A stretch of 36,803 nucleotides of DNA. Origin: Hydrogenophilus sp. (lineage in GTDB: Bacteria > Pseudomonadota > Gammaproteobacteria > Burkholderiales > Thiobacillaceae). Below the pieces are notes generated by a model, which searched no databases, had not been told where the DNA came from, and saw only the letters and a program-made list of their open reading frames with translations. The position numbers and the translations under genes were made by a program. Location: contig JAIMKU010000001.1 of the NCBI GenBank assembly GCA_020692235.1, positions 16,984 to 53,786 of the forward strand, read 5' to 3'. This document shows, piece after piece, positions 27,199-36,272 of this stretch (the stretch's first letter is position 1; every line of letters begins with the position of its first letter).

Positions 27199-28566
27199 GG
27201 CGGTGCGCGAGTAGCGCGGCTGGTCGGTGCTTTGCTGTTTGAGGTAGTTGTCGAAACACATGGCGATGTTGCGCAGGAACAAACGGCCTAGCTCCGTTAC
27301 CTCGACGTATTTGGCCTCCAGCCGGACCAGTCCGTCGGCGGCGAGCGGTTCCAGATCCTTTAGTGCATCGGCGAAATAGGTATCGAAATCGACGCCCCAG
27401 TTCGCCGAGAAGCTGGCCTTGTCCAGCTCCAGGTCGCACATGACGGTGGCGATGGCGTCGCGCCGAATCTGGTTGTCGCGGGTCAGACGCAGGCCACGCT
27501 CGACCGGCAGGTGGCCTTGGGCAACCATATCCTGATACTTCTTTACATTCTTTTCGTTCTGGACATAGGTATCCGGCGTCTGGCTGATGCTGGAGGCGCC
27601 GAAGGCGTAGATGTCGCACTCCTTGTGCGTGGTATAGCCCTGAAAGTTGCGCCACAGACTCTTGCTGTTCTGGGCCTTGACGATTTCGTCGTTCGGTTTG
27701 GCGAAATGGTCCAGGCCGATGTTCACATAGCCGGCCGCACTCAGTCGATCATGGATCAACTGTTGTAGATCCAGACGGGTGGCGAAATCGGGCAGATCCT
27801 TTTCCAGTATCAGTTTCTGGTGCTTCTTCATCCACGGCACGTGGGCATAGGAGAATATTGCCAGCCGGTCGGGCGACCAGGCGACCACCTTGTCCAGGGT
27901 GCGGGCGAAGCTATCCAGAGTCTGGTGCGGCAAGCCGACGATCAGGTCCATGTTGATGCTGGAAAAGCCCAGCTCACGCGCCCAGCCGTAGACCTCCTTG
28001 ATCATGCCCTCCGGCTGGACCCGGTTGACCGCCTTTTGTACCCGGTCGTCGAGGTCCTGTACGCCGATGGACAGCCGGTTGAAGCCGGTCTCTCTGAGCG
28101 CGACCAAGTGTTCGCGGGTTAGCTCGCGGGGATCGGCCTCGCAGCCCATCTCGGCATCGTCGGCGATGCTGAAGCGATTGCGTATCAGAGCCATCAGGCG
28201 GCGAATGTCCTGCGGTCGCAGATAGGTCGGTGTGCCGCCGCCCCAATGCAATTGCTTCACCGGCCGGCTCGGCAGGGTCAGTTCGGCCACCTGGGCCATC
28301 TCCATGTCGAGGTAGTCGAGGTACTGATAGGCCTTCTTGTAATCACCCGTGGCCACCATGTTGCAGCCGCAGTAGTAACACAGCGTGTCGCAGAAAGGGA
28401 TATGGAAATAAAGCGACAGACCGCGGTCCGGCTTCTGGGAGGCCGCCAGCTCCGCCCGCCAGTCGGCCTCGGTGAATTCGGTATTGAAATAGGGCGCGGT
28501 CGGATAGGACGTGTAGCGGGGGCCAGGTTTGCTGTATTTTTCCAGCAGGTCGGTGAGTGCGGACAT
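27196..28566 (-). CDS. hemN: Oxygen-independent coproporphyrinogen III oxidase
   Basis: Radical-SAM enzyme that makes protoporphyrinogen IX in heme synthesis without oxygen, 456 aa (family about 455). The [4Fe-4S] cluster ligands are C59, C63 and C66 in FHIPFCDTLCYYCGC, followed by the HemN-specific C68. Other family stretches are KQLHWGGGTPTYL, GCEADPRELT, FNRLSIGVQD and MDLIVGLPHQT. The C-terminal HemN domain (RNFQGYTTHKECDIYAFGASSISQ) separates true HemN from HemW. The translated frame begins at ATG 28566. In the window's context it supplies heme for the cytochromes during anaerobic or microaerobic growth. Confidence 0.96.
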   Translation of the reverse strand: MSALTDLLEKYSKPGPRYTSYPTAPYFNTEFTEADWRAELAASQKPDRGLSLYFHIPFCDTLCYYCGCNMVATGDYKKAYQYLDYLDMEMAQVAELTLPSRPVKQLHWGGGTPTYLRPQDIRRLMALIRNRFSIADDAEMGCEADPRELTREHLVALRETGFNRLSIGVQDLDDRVQKAVNRVQPEGMIKEVYGWARELGFSSINMDLIVGLPHQTLDSFARTLDKVVAWSPDRLAIFSYAHVPWMKKHQKLILEKDLPDFATRLDLQQLIHDRLSAAGYVNIGLDHFAKPNDEIVKAQNSKSLWRNFQGYTTHKECDIYAFGASSISQTPDTYVQNEKNVKKYQDMVAQGHLPVERGLRLTRDNQIRRDAIATVMCDLELDKASFSANWGVDFDTYFADALKDLEPLAADGLVRLEAKYVEVTELGRLFLRNIAMCFDNYLKQQSTDQPRYSRTA

Positions 28567-28597
28567 GAAATTAGATTTCCAATCGGTAATTGGCCGG

Positions 28598-28627
28598 ATT
28601 GTAGGCAGTTAGCGCTCGCCAAGGCAA
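28598..28627 (-). promoter_or_regulatory. Candidate hemN promoter
   Basis: On the minus strand TTGCCT (28627-28622) and TACAAT (28603-28598) are separated by 18 bp, with 4/6 and 5/6 matches to the sigma-70 boxes. They lie 32 bp before the hemN ATG. I see no clear FNR/Anr site (TTGAT-N4-ATCAA) here, although hemN is often controlled that way. Confidence 0.45.
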
Positions 28628-28718
28628 GGCGAATGCGTGACGATGGCCGGGTCATTACCGGCGGATGCCATGGCTGGCGCCATTCATGGGCCTACTATAT
28701 CGAAAGTACAATTTTTTC

Positions 28719-28746
28719 TGGACATTTGCCTTTCGCATGGCATAAT
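28719..28746 (+). promoter_or_regulatory. Sigma-70-like promoter of a putative short RNA
   Basis: TGGACA (28719-28724) and CATAAT (28741-28746) are 16 bp apart, each matching 5/6 of the consensus. The predicted start, at about 28753, is only about ten bases before the first of two terminator hairpins. Confidence 0.55.
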
Positions 28747-28762
28747 GAAATCTACCTCCCTG

Positions 28763-28783
28763 ACCGCCGCAACGGCGGTTTTT
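28763..28783 (+). terminator. Intrinsic terminator, first of a tandem pair
   Basis: ACCGCCG (28763-28769) and CGGCGGT (28773-28779) form a perfect 7-bp stem with a CAA loop, followed by a T-run to 28783. Confidence 0.8.
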
Positions 28784-28786
28784 GAT

Positions 28787-28817
28787 ACGGCACCGGTTTA
28801 CCGGTGCCGTTTTTTTT
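28787..28817 (+). terminator. Strong intrinsic terminator, second of a tandem pair
   Basis: ACGGCACCGG (28787-28796) and CCGGTGCCGT (28801-28810) form a perfect 10-bp stem with a TTTA loop, followed by eight Ts (28810-28817). This is the best intrinsic terminator in the window. Confidence 0.93.
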
Positions 28818-28821
28818 ACTC

Positions 28822-28983
28822 GGAGCCTGTCGGACTTGAAGAATCGAAGCGAAAAATCGTCCGAACGAGGACAGATTTCGACGATTTCGCTGGGCAATAG
28901 CCGTTCTATTGCCCAAGAAAGCGGCGGAATATGGACCGCTCCGACGGTTTTGCAGCCGATTTCCTTTAACTCCGATAGGCTCC
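28822..28983. mobile_element. 162-bp MITE-like element
   Basis: The ends are inverted repeats of 20 bp (28822-28841 and 28964-28983) with three mismatches; the outer part reads GGAGCCTGTCGGA. Inside are a perfect 10-bp hairpin, TGGGCAATAG/CTATTGCCCA (28891-28915), and an imperfect pair, GCGAAAAATCGTC (28849-28861) with GACGATTTCGC (28880-28890). There is no coding potential. A non-autonomous transposable element is the best reading, but no target duplication is obvious and the parent IS is not identified. Confidence 0.65.
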
Positions 28984-29052
28984 TAGGCGCTCAAGTGGCG
29001 CTGGCCGGGCAAATCTCGGATAATCGCCCGATCGATTCATGGGAGGTTACAG

Positions 29053-30429
29053 ATGTCCCGCGTCCCCGCAGAAATATTCAAGGCCTATGACATTCGCGGC
29101 ATCGTCGGTCGGACCCTGACCCCGGATATCGTCGAAAAGATCGGCCAGGCGCTGGGTTCCGAGGCCAAGGCCCGTGGCCGGACTGAAATCGCCATTGGCC
29201 GCGACGGTCGACTGTCGGGCCAGTCGCTTGCCGCCGCCCTGGCGCGCGGCATCCAGGCGGCCGGCGTGGACGTCGTCGATGTCGGCCTGGTGACCACGCC
29301 GATGACCTATTTCGCCGCCTACCATTTAGGCACCCATTGCGCGGTCATGGTCACCGGTTCGCACAACCCGCCCGACTACAACGGACTCAAGATGGTGCTG
29401 GCCGACGAGACCCTGTCCGGCGAGGCCATCCAGGCCTTGCGTCAGCGTATCGAGACCGGCGAGATGGCCAAGGGCGCCGGCGCCTACCGGCACAACGACA
29501 TCGCCCCGGCCTACCTCGCCCGCATCGTCGGCGACGTTAAACTGGCCCGGCCGCTCAAGATCGCGGTCGACGCCGGCAACGGTGTGGCCGGCGCCTACGC
29601 CCCCGCACTCTACCGGGCGCTGGGCTGCGAGGTGGAGGAGTTGTTCTGCGCGGTCGACGGTCATTTCCCCAATCACCACCCGGACCCCTCCGTACCGGCC
29701 AACCTGGCTGACCTGATTGCCCGGCTGAAACAGGGTGACGCCGAGATTGGCCTGGCCTTCGACGGTGACGGTGACCGCCTGGGCGTGGTCACCAAGGACG
29801 GCGCCATCATCTACCCGGACCGGCAGTTGATGATATTTGCCGCCGACGTACTGAGTCGCAACCCCGGCGCGACGGTGATCTTCGACGTCAAATCAACCCG
29901 TAATCTATATCGGTGGATTCGCGACCACGGCGGCGAACCCATGCTCTGGAAGACCGGCCATTCGCTGGTCAAGGCGCGGATGCAGGAGACCGGCGCGCTG
30001 TTGGCTGGCGAGATGAGCGGCCATGTCTTCTTCAAGGAACGCTGGTACGGCTTCGACGATGGCCTCTATGCCGGCGCGCGGTTGCTGGAATACCTGGCCA
30101 AACAGCCCGACCTCGACGCTACCCTGCATAACCTGCCGGACAGCGTAAACACGCCCGAACTGCACATCGAGATGGCCGAGGGCGAGCCGCGCCGACTGAT
30201 CGATCGGTTGCGCGACAGCGCCCGTTTCGAGGGGGCGCGGGAAGTCATCACCCTGGACGGCTTGCGGGTCGAATATGATGATGGCTTCGGCCTGATGCGG
30301 CCATCCAACACCACGCCGGTGATGGTGCTGCGCTTCGAGGCCGACAGTGCGGCGGCGTTGTCCCGCATCCAGGACGACTTCCGCCGGGTCTTGCTGGCCG
30401 CCGCGCCCGCCGCCGAGCTGCCGTTTTAG
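29053..30429 (+). CDS. algC: Phosphomannomutase/phosphoglucomutase
   Basis: Cytosolic alpha-D-phosphohexomutase that interconverts hexose 6- and 1-phosphates for lipopolysaccharide, capsule or exopolysaccharide precursors, 458 aa. The phosphoserine is S103 in VTGSHNPPDYNGLK. The metal loop DGDGDR lies at 237-242. The sugar loop GEMSGHVFFKERWYGFDDG and the C-terminal phosphate loop RPSNTTPVMVLRFE complete the four domains. A strong GGGAGG (29041-29046) precedes ATG 29053, and GATAAT (29019-29024) could be a -10. The dual-specificity AlgC type is the nearest match; strict ManB or Pgm activity cannot be excluded by eye. Confidence 0.93.
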   Translation: MSRVPAEIFKAYDIRGIVGRTLTPDIVEKIGQALGSEAKARGRTEIAIGRDGRLSGQSLAAALARGIQAAGVDVVDVGLVTTPMTYFAAYHLGTHCAVMVTGSHNPPDYNGLKMVLADETLSGEAIQALRQRIETGEMAKGAGAYRHNDIAPAYLARIVGDVKLARPLKIAVDAGNGVAGAYAPALYRALGCEVEELFCAVDGHFPNHHPDPSVPANLADLIARLKQGDAEIGLAFDGDGDRLGVVTKDGAIIYPDRQLMIFAADVLSRNPGATVIFDVKSTRNLYRWIRDHGGEPMLWKTGHSLVKARMQETGALLAGEMSGHVFFKERWYGFDDGLYAGARLLEYLAKQPDLDATLHNLPDSVNTPELHIEMAEGEPRRLIDRLRDSARFEGAREVITLDGLRVEYDDGFGLMRPSNTTPVMVLRFEADSAAALSRIQDDFRRVLLAAAPAAELPF

Positions 30430-30459
30430 CCCCAGGTTATTCATGAACGAGGCCTAACC

Positions 30460-31413
30460 ATGGAATTCTGGGTCCACAGCGCAAATCAGTGGCACGCCGT
30501 CCAGCCGGACGGGCTGGCGACCGCCATCGCCTTGCCGGACAGCTTCATCTGGCTGGAACTGAGCGGCAACGACCCGTCGTTCCTGAACAAGCTCGGCAAG
30601 CTGCTGAACCTGCATGAGTTGGCCTTGGAAGACGCCATCTCCGCCGGTCAGCGACACAAGATCGAGGAATATGCCGACGGCGGCCTGTTCCTGGTGATGC
30701 GCACGGCCATGGAATGGAACGACGATGTCGAATATGGCGAGGCCCATGTCTTTCTGGACCGCCGCTATATCATCATCATCCGCCATGGCCCCGGCCCCGG
30801 CTATGGTCATGCGCTGGAGCGATTCAAGGGTAACCGCTTCACGCCATCGCCGGGTGCCGCGCTTTATGTCGTCCTGGATCAGGTTGTCGATGCCTACCGG
30901 CCGGTAACGGAAAACCTGGAACAACGCTACGACAGCTATGAATCGGCCCTGCTGGAAACGGCGGTCGCCGAGCAGAATCTGTCCAGGCTATACAGCCTGA
31001 AACGGCAGACCCTGCTGCTCAGTCAGGCCCTGGAACCCATGGCCGACATGGTGCAGGACATCTTCAGGATGCACCCGGATATTGTCGAAAAAGGCCTCAA
31101 GGCCTACTACCGTGACGTCCAGGATCACCTGACCAGGCTCAACCGGGACATCTACCAGATACGGGAAATGCTGACCGACGCCATGCACGTCAGCCTGGCC
31201 TCGTTGGCGCTCAAGCAAAACGCCTCGGTACAGAAATTGGCCGGCTGGGGCGCGATCCTGGCGGTCCCCACGCTGGTATTCAGCCTCTACGGCATGAACT
31301 TCAAGGTCATGCCGGAACTGGCCTGGCCCTGGGGCTATCCCCTGGCCCTGGCCCTGACCGGCATCGCCTGCCTTGGGCTCTACCGCCACCTCAGGAAACG
31401 GGGTTGGATTTGA
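30460..31413 (+). CDS. corA: CorA-family magnesium/cobalt transporter
   Basis: Inner-membrane divalent-cation channel, 317 aa. A long soluble alpha/beta domain and stalk helices fill the first roughly 255 residues. Two C-terminal membrane helices follow (about 256-276 and 292-310), joined by the selectivity motif GMN (278-280, in [17 protein letters not shown]). The last residues are RHLRKRGWI, the usual short basic tail. It starts 30 bp after the phosphohexomutase gene and may share its transcript. The set of two TM helices and GMN is diagnostic. Zinc-exporting ZntB relatives share it, so the ion is inferred. Confidence 0.92.
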   Translation: MEFWVHSANQWHAVQPDGLATAIALPDSFIWLELSGNDPSFLNKLGKLLNLHELALEDAISAGQRHKIEEYADGGLFLVMRTAMEWNDDVEYGEAHVFLDRRYIIIIRHGPGPGYGHALERFKGNRFTPSPGAALYVVLDQVVDAYRPVTENLEQRYDSYESALLETAVAEQNLSRLYSLKRQTLLLSQALEPMADMVQDIFRMHPDIVEKGLKAYYRDVQDHLTRLNRDIYQIREMLTDAMHVSLASLALKQNASVQKLAGWGAILAVPTLVFSLYGMNFKVMPELAWPWGYPLALALTGIACLGLYRHLRKRGWI

Positions 31414-31465
31414 GGCGACTGGCCGCGCCCCGTATCATCTCGACTTTACCAATCAAGGATTCGCC

Positions 31466-31954
31466 ATGAACCCACTCGTCGGCATCGTCATGGGCAGCGT
31501 CAGCGACTGGGAAACCATGCGCCAGGCTGCCGACATGCTCAAGGAATTGGGCATCCCCTTCGAGAAGCGGGTGGCTTCCGCCCACCGCACCCCGGATTTG
31601 CTGTTCCAGTACGCCGATAGCGCCGCCGGCCGCGGCCTCAAGTGCATCATCGCCGGGGCCGGCGGGGCCGCCCATCTGCCCGGCATCGTTGCCGCCAAGA
31701 CCTACCTGCCGGTACTCGGCGTGCCGGTTCAGTCGCGCGCCCTGAAGGGCATCGACTCGTTGCTGTCCATGGTGCAGATGCCCAAGGGCATTCCGGTCGC
31801 CACCTTCGCCATCGGCGAGGCCGGGGCCGCCAACGCCGCCCTGTTCGCCGCCGCCATGCTGGCCAACGATTCCCCGGCCATTCGCGAACGACTGCTCGCC
31901 TTCCGTAAAAGGCAGACCGACAGCGTCCTGGCCATGTCCCTGCCGGACGACTGA
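31466..31954 (+). CDS. purE: N5-carboxyaminoimidazole ribonucleotide mutase
   Basis: Purine-synthesis enzyme that moves a carboxyl group to give CAIR, 162 aa, class I PurE. The family stretches are [13 protein letters not shown] (6-18), [16 protein letters not shown] and [18 protein letters not shown], which line the active site, and [19 protein letters not shown] 31466 is chosen because it follows AAGGA and gives the normal length; the longer upstream frame overlaps corA. purK, the usual partner, is not adjacent in this window. No terminator is seen in the 49 bp before the convergent DUF3108 gene. Confidence 0.95.
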   Translation: MNPLVGIVMGSVSDWETMRQAADMLKELGIPFEKRVASAHRTPDLLFQYADSAAGRGLKCIIAGAGGAAHLPGIVAAKTYLPVLGVPVQSRALKGIDSLLSMVQMPKGIPVATFAIGEAGAANAALFAAAMLANDSPAIRERLLAFRKRQTDSVLAMSLPDD

Positions 31955-32003
31955 TCCCGTCCCGCTGCCCGCGTCCCCATAGGGCGGCCCATGGCCGAGG
32001 CTA

Positions 32004-33038
32004 CTAGGGGCCGGGCACGGTGATCTTTTCCAGCCGCAACACCATCGTCTTACCCTTTTGATCGGCGGTCCGGATGCGCACTGGCAAGCCCGATCTGGCC
32101 AGATCGAGCCAGACGTCCAAGGTCCCCTCGCCGGTCCGCGTGCCTTGCAAATGCAGGGCATCCGCCTGGCCGCCCGGGACATTGATGGTTTCCCGGCCGA
32201 GCGCATGAAAGGCGTAGTCGCGGAAATTGCGGCCATTGGTGACCCATAACACGAAATCCGGTTCGCTCTCGCGCACCGTCAGCGCCAACTGGAACGGGAA
32301 ACTCAACAGGTCTTGCGCCTGCGCCTGCAATGACTGGCTGGCTTGGCCGCCGCTCAATAGCAACTGGTTTCGGGGCCAGTCGAAGCGGGCGGCATCCTGT
32401 TTCCGACTACTGCGTTCCAGCCAGTATTGTTCGGGTTGCAAGCCGCCGGCGTCGAGCCTGCCCTGGCTGACCTGGACGATACGGCCGCTGACGAACAGCG
32501 CGGTCAGACCGGTGGCTTGAACCGTGCTGACCATGGAGTATCGCCCCTGTCCGGCGTGCCAATGGTAAGCGGCGCGGCCGGCGACAAAACCGTTGTCGCC
32601 GGCGCCTATCTGCACCGCATAGTCGATGACCAGATCGGCCGGCAGATCGCGCAGGGCCGGGCGGACCGGCGGCAACGGTGCAGCCGCCGTGGTCGGGGCA
32701 GAAGGTGGGCGGATGACCGGCGGCGCGGCTGGAAGTGGCAATGCGACCGGCCCGGGTTCCGGTTCTGGTGTCGGTTCGACTACCGGAGGCGGCTCTGCCG
32801 GGGCTGGGCTGACCGGCCTGGGCTGGGGAATGGGTCGGCGCGCCGGGACGGCCGCTTTGGGTTTGGCTGGCGGCGCCCTGGCGACGGGTGGCGTTAAACG
32901 CGCCTCAATCGGAAAGTCGAGCCGTTCAGTGGGCAGCGACCATAAATCGCCTAGTGAGCCCACCATGAGGAAGTGCAGCAGCAGCGAGATCGCCAGCGCC
33001 CAGAGCAGCGTCCGATTGACGGCGGCGACCCGGCCCAT
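32004..33038 (-). CDS. DUF3108 envelope protein with proline-rich linker
   Basis: A 344-aa protein of unknown function. It has an N-terminal membrane anchor (about 10-30, TLLWALAISLLLHFLMVG) and a long proline/alanine/glutamate linker (about 48-125, for example PVVEPTPEPEPGPV) recalling TonB periplasm-spanning segments. The C-terminal part is a predicted beta-rich DUF3108 domain (DLVIDYAVQIGAGDNGFVAG, FVSGRIVQVSQGRL, DVWLDLARSGLPVRIRT). It lies six bases after purN on the same strand, the usual betaproteobacterial order, although no purine role is known. The architecture suggests a periplasmic or outer-membrane-facing protein. Confidence 0.82.
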   Translation of the reverse strand: MGRVAAVNRTLLWALAISLLLHFLMVGSLGDLWSLPTERLDFPIEARLTPPVARAPPAKPKAAVPARRPIPQPRPVSPAPAEPPPVVEPTPEPEPGPVALPLPAAPPVIRPPSAPTTAAAPLPPVRPALRDLPADLVIDYAVQIGAGDNGFVAGRAAYHWHAGQGRYSMVSTVQATGLTALFVSGRIVQVSQGRLDAGGLQPEQYWLERSSRKQDAARFDWPRNQLLLSGGQASQSLQAQAQDLLSFPFQLALTVRESEPDFVLWVTNGRNFRDYAFHALGRETINVPGGQADALHLQGTRTGEGTLDVWLDLARSGLPVRIRTADQKGKTMVLRLEKITVPGP

Positions 33039-33044
33039 GGCCTG

Positions 33045-33686
33045 TCACCGTGCGTCGGGCGGCGGTGAGATCAAGGCAGTGACTTGCCGGGCCACGCCGG
33101 CCACGGCCACGCTGCCATCCGCGCGCAGGGTCAGGCGGCCCTCGGCAAACCAGCGCACCGCCTGGACATAGACGCGGTGTTCCTGTTCCAGTACCCGGGC
33201 GGCCAGGCTGGCTTCGTCATCGTCGGCCAGTACCGGTATGGCGGCCTGGATGATGATCGGTCCGACATCCACCTCGGGGGTGACGAAATGCACCGTGCAG
33301 CCATGCACCCGAACGCCGGCGGCGAGCACTCGGGCATGGGTATCGAGGCCGGGAAAGGCAGGCAGCAGGGCGGGATGGATGTTAATCATGCGGCCCTGGT
33401 AGCGGCGCACGAAGTCGGCCGTCAGGACTCGCATAAAGCCGGCTAGGATGATCAGATCGGGTGCGTGGCGGTCGATCTCGGCGGCCAGCGCGGCGTCAAA
33501 CGCCTTGCGGTCGGCGTGGCCGCGATGATCCACCACGGCCGTCGCCACACCCAGCGAACGGGCGGTTTCCAGGCCCCTGGCATCGGGCCGGTTGCTGATG
33601 ACGACGGCGAACTCGACCGGTATATCGGCCTTCAGCAACGCCTCCATGTTGGAGCCGCGGCCGGAGATGAGTATGACGGCCTTCAT
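33045..33686 (-). CDS. purN: Phosphoribosylglycinamide formyltransferase (folate-dependent)
   Basis: Transfers a formyl group from 10-formyltetrahydrofolate to GAR in purine synthesis, 213 aa. The N-terminal phosphate-binding stretch is [13 protein letters not shown]. The catalytic residues are N102 and H104 ([17 protein letters not shown]) and D140 ([11 protein letters not shown]). All are in place, and the length matches the family. The ATG shares four bases (ATGA) with the purM stop, so the two are translationally coupled. The DUF3108 gene follows six bases after the stop. Confidence 0.96.
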   Translation of the reverse strand: MKAVILISGRGSNMEALLKADIPVEFAVVISNRPDARGLETARSLGVATAVVDHRGHADRKAFDAALAAEIDRHAPDLIILAGFMRVLTADFVRRYQGRMINIHPALLPAFPGLDTHARVLAAGVRVHGCTVHFVTPEVDVGPIIIQAAIPVLADDDEASLAARVLEQEHRVYVQAVRWFAEGRLTLRADGSVAVAGVARQVTALISPPPDAR

Positions 33687-34723
33687 CGACGGACAATGGT
33701 CTGGTGTTCATTGCCCTGGCGGGCGGCGATTTCGCCCAGCCGATACACCGTCTCGCCCCGCTCGGTCAGGAAGTGGGCGGCGGCATCGGCGGCGGCGCGG
33801 TCGATCACTACCGCCATGCCGATGCCGCAGTTGAAGGTACGGTACATTTCGTGTTCAGTCACATTGCCCTTGGCCATCAGCCACTCGAACACCGGCGGCA
33901 GGGTCCAGGCGGACTGGTCGAGCACGGCCACGGTATTGTCCGGTAGCACCCGTGGTATGTTTTCCAGCAGGCCACCGCCGGTAATGTGAGCCATGCCCTT
34001 GACCGTAATTTCTTTTATCAGGGCCAGCAGCGGCTTGACATAAATCCGGGTCGGCTCCAGCAGGGCATGACCGAGCGAGCGGCCGTTGAAATCGCCGGCC
34101 AGGTCGGCGCCGCTGACCTCGACGATCTTGCGAATCAAGGAATAGCCGTTGGAATGCGGGCCGCTGGAGGCCAGACCCAGTATGACGTCACCGGGCCGGA
34201 TGGTGGCGCCCGAGATCAGCTTGGACTTTTCGGCCACGCCGACCGCGAACCCGGCCAGGTCATACTCACCGACCGGGTACATGCCAGGCATCTCGGCCGT
34301 CTCGCCGCCGATCAAGGCGCATCCGGCCAGCTCGCAGCCGTGGGCAATGCCCGCGACGACCTGCTCGCCGGTGTCGACGTCGAGCTTGCCGCAGGCGAAG
34401 TAGTCGAGGAAGAACAGCGGCTCGGCGCCCTGCACCAGGATGTCGTTGACGCTCATGGCGACCAGGTCCTGACCGATGGTGTCGTGCTTGTTCAGCTCGA
34501 ACGCCAGTTTCAGCTTGGTGCCGACGCCGTCGGTGCCGGAGACCAGCACCGGCTCCCGGTAGTCCTTGGGCAACTCCATCAGGGCGCCGAAACCGCCGAT
34601 GCCACCCAGCACTTCCGGTCTCATGGTGCGGCGGGCAAAGGGCTTGATGCGTTCGACCAGGGCATCGCCGGCGTCGATGTCGACGCCCGCATCTCGGTAG
34701 GAAAGTCCGGTTTTACTGTTCAC
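33683..34723 (-). CDS. purM: Phosphoribosylformylglycinamidine cyclo-ligase (AIR synthetase)
   Basis: ATP-dependent ring closure giving aminoimidazole ribonucleotide in purine synthesis, 346 aa (E. coli 345). Family stretches are [58 protein letters not shown] and [18 protein letters not shown] 34723 is chosen because [17 protein letters not shown] is the normal N-terminus. The longer frame to 34789 would run into the divergent AI-2E permease gene. The 43-bp gap to that gene must hold both promoters. It is first in the purM-purN-DUF3108 operon. Confidence 0.96.
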   Translation of the reverse strand: MNSKTGLSYRDAGVDIDAGDALVERIKPFARRTMRPEVLGGIGGFGALMELPKDYREPVLVSGTDGVGTKLKLAFELNKHDTIGQDLVAMSVNDILVQGAEPLFFLDYFACGKLDVDTGEQVVAGIAHGCELAGCALIGGETAEMPGMYPVGEYDLAGFAVGVAEKSKLISGATIRPGDVILGLASSGPHSNGYSLIRKIVEVSGADLAGDFNGRSLGHALLEPTRIYVKPLLALIKEITVKGMAHITGGGLLENIPRVLPDNTVAVLDQSAWTLPPVFEWLMAKGNVTEHEMYRTFNCGIGMAVVIDRAAADAAAHFLTERGETVYRLGEIAARQGNEHQTIVRR

Positions 34724-34766
34724 GGCGGTAGGCGGGAAATGGCAGGAAGGGTGATATTCTAGCCCA

Positions 34767-35813
34767 ATGGACCTCAATCCTGCCTCCAACCGCGCATTGC
34801 TCTATCTGCTGCTTGCCGCCGGCGGCCTCTGGCTGCTCTACCTGCTGGCGCCGATGCTGACGCCCTTTCTGGTCGCCGCGACCCTGGCCTATCTGTTCGA
34901 CCCGCTGGTGGACTGGCTGGAACGGCACAAATTATCGCGCACACTGGGCACGGTGCTGGTAATGCTCGGTCTGCTGCTCCTGATGGCGGTGCTGGCGCTG
35001 ATACTGACCCCCTTGTTCCAGGCCCAAACCCGTTTATTGATGGCTCAGCTTCCCCGGCTGCTGGACTGGGGCCAGCTCACCCTGTTGCCCTGGCTGCATT
35101 CGTCCCTGGGCATGGACCTGGCGAGCAGCCAGACCGAGATCGTGACCTGGCTCAAGGGCCATGTCGGCGAATTGACCAAGCTGACCGCCTATCTGCCGGC
35201 GGTGGGCAATCAGGGACTGGCCCTGCTGGGTATCGTCGCCAACCTGCTGCTGATCCCGGTAGTGACCTTTTATATGTTGCGTGACTGGGACCGGATGATG
35301 GCCGCGCTGGGCGAGATAATCCCGGCCAGGGTACGGCCCTCGCTCACCGGGATCGCCCGGGAAATCGACGAGGTACTGGCGGAATTCGTGCGCGGCCAGG
35401 TATCCGTCATCCTCATCATGACGCTGTTTTACAGCCTGGGGCTCTGGCTGGCCGGCCTGGATTACGCCCTGGCGGTCGGTATGGTCGCCGGCATCCTGGT
35501 CTTTGTGCCGTATCTCGGCGTCACCGTGGGCGTGTTGCTGGGCACCCTGGCCAGCCTGGGCCAGCACGGCGAGCTGGTTGCGCTGTTGCCGGTCTGGGGC
35601 GTGTTCGCCGTCGGCCAATTGCTGGAAGGCATGGTTATCACCCCCCGGCTGGTCGGCGAACGGGTCGGCTTGCACCCGGTGGCGGTCATATTCGCCCTGA
35701 TGGCCTTCGGTCAGCTGTTCGGCTTCTTTGGCGTCTTGCTGGCCATTCCGGCATCGGCGGCGCTGCTGGTCGCCCTGCGCCACCTCAAGGCGCATCTGGA
35801 TTCAGGACAGTGA
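34767..35813 (+). CDS. AI-2E family transporter (PerM-like permease)
   Basis: A 348-aa inner-membrane protein with about eight helices. The early helices ([36 protein letters not shown]) are followed by an amphipathic central part. Family motifs come next: [46 protein letters not shown] and [39 protein letters not shown]. The family includes proteins named for AI-2 export and others acting as sodium/proton antiporters, so no substrate is assigned. It is divergent from purM, a common betaproteobacterial arrangement. Here it is followed by the convergent fxsA, with a hairpin that contains both stop codons. Confidence 0.88.
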   Translation: MDLNPASNRALLYLLLAAGGLWLLYLLAPMLTPFLVAATLAYLFDPLVDWLERHKLSRTLGTVLVMLGLLLLMAVLALILTPLFQAQTRLLMAQLPRLLDWGQLTLLPWLHSSLGMDLASSQTEIVTWLKGHVGELTKLTAYLPAVGNQGLALLGIVANLLLIPVVTFYMLRDWDRMMAALGEIIPARVRPSLTGIAREIDEVLAEFVRGQVSVILIMTLFYSLGLWLAGLDYALAVGMVAGILVFVPYLGVTVGVLLGTLASLGQHGELVALLPVWGVFAVGQLLEGMVITPRLVGERVGLHPVAVIFALMAFGQLFGFFGVLLAIPASAALLVALRHLKAHLDSGQ

Positions 35814-35860
35814 CGACGTGACAAGGGGTACTGGTAACGTTGTCACTCCGTCACTGTCCT
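35804..35860. terminator. 20-bp inverted repeat spanning two convergent stop codons
   Basis: AGGACAGTGACGACGTGACA (35804-35823) pairs with the segment 35841-35860 with two mismatches around a 17-nt loop. The left arm holds the permease TGA (35811-35813) and the right arm overlaps the fxsA TAG (read from 35861). There is no T-run. It probably ends or protects both transcripts. Confidence 0.6.
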
Positions 35861-36272
35861 ATTCATCCATCCGTCGGAACTCGCCTTCGATCACGTCATC
35901 GTTGGCCGCCGCGCCGGGGCCGCGCGGGGTACGCGGCGGCGGTGGCCGGAACCCGGCCCAGAGCAGCAGAAGCAGTGCCAGCACATCACTGATCGCGCCA
36001 GGAAAGATCAACAATAGACCCGCAAGAAAGCGCAGCCCGCTGGCCTTGAGTGTTTCGAAAGGATTGCCGCCGGCCAGCATGTTTGCGGCCAGGCCGGGCA
36101 TGAAGGCGACTCGCTCAAGCGAAATCAATGTCGACCCGGCAACGGCGGCAAGGAATAGCCAGAGCAGGGTCCAGGCGCCAATCTCGCCCCAGATCGAAAT
36201 AATCCCGATCAGTTCCAGCACCGGGAAGGCCAAAGCTATAATCGGCCAGATACCGGCCAGCGAACTATTCAT
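35859..36272 (-). CDS. fxsA: FxsA family membrane protein
   Basis: A 137-aa inner-membrane protein with about three or four hydrophobic segments (WPIIALAFPVLELIGIISIW, AWTLLWLFLAAVAGSTLI, FLAGLLLIFPGAISDVLALLLLL). The LRFLAGLLLIFPGAISD stretch is the family hallmark. The E. coli homologue is linked to F-exclusion of phage T7; otherwise the function is unknown. The C-terminal tail is polar with a proline run (RPPPPRTPRG). ATG 36272 is chosen because GAGG lies about eight bases before it and FxsA proteins begin close to the first helix. An upstream in-frame start at 36305 is possible. The chosen start codon overlaps the divergent cutA ATG in one CATG. Confidence 0.86.
   Translation of the reverse strand: MNSSLAGIWPIIALAFPVLELIGIISIWGEIGAWTLLWLFLAAVAGSTLISLERVAFMPGLAANMLAGGNPFETLKASGLRFLAGLLLIFPGAISDVLALLLLLWAGFRPPPPRTPRGPGAAANDDVIEGEFRRMDE

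Larger units (their letters stand above)
28753..28817 (+). ncRNA. Putative ~65-nt small RNA made of two terminator hairpins
   Basis: A promoter-like element is followed at once by two hairpins with T-runs, leaving no room for a protein. The predicted RNA has a short unpaired 5' end containing ACCTCCC (28754-28760), then a 7-bp hairpin with five Ts, then a 10-bp hairpin with eight Ts. The ACCTCCC stretch could pair with Shine-Dalgarno sequences, including the GGGAGGT (29041-29047) ahead of the next gene. It could instead be an aborted leader. No known RNA family is recognised. Confidence 0.4.

Noticed and set aside
34724-34789. Longer purM starting at 34789
   Set aside because: It would overlap the divergent permease start and adds residues unlike PurM. 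GTG 34723 gives the standard N-terminus.
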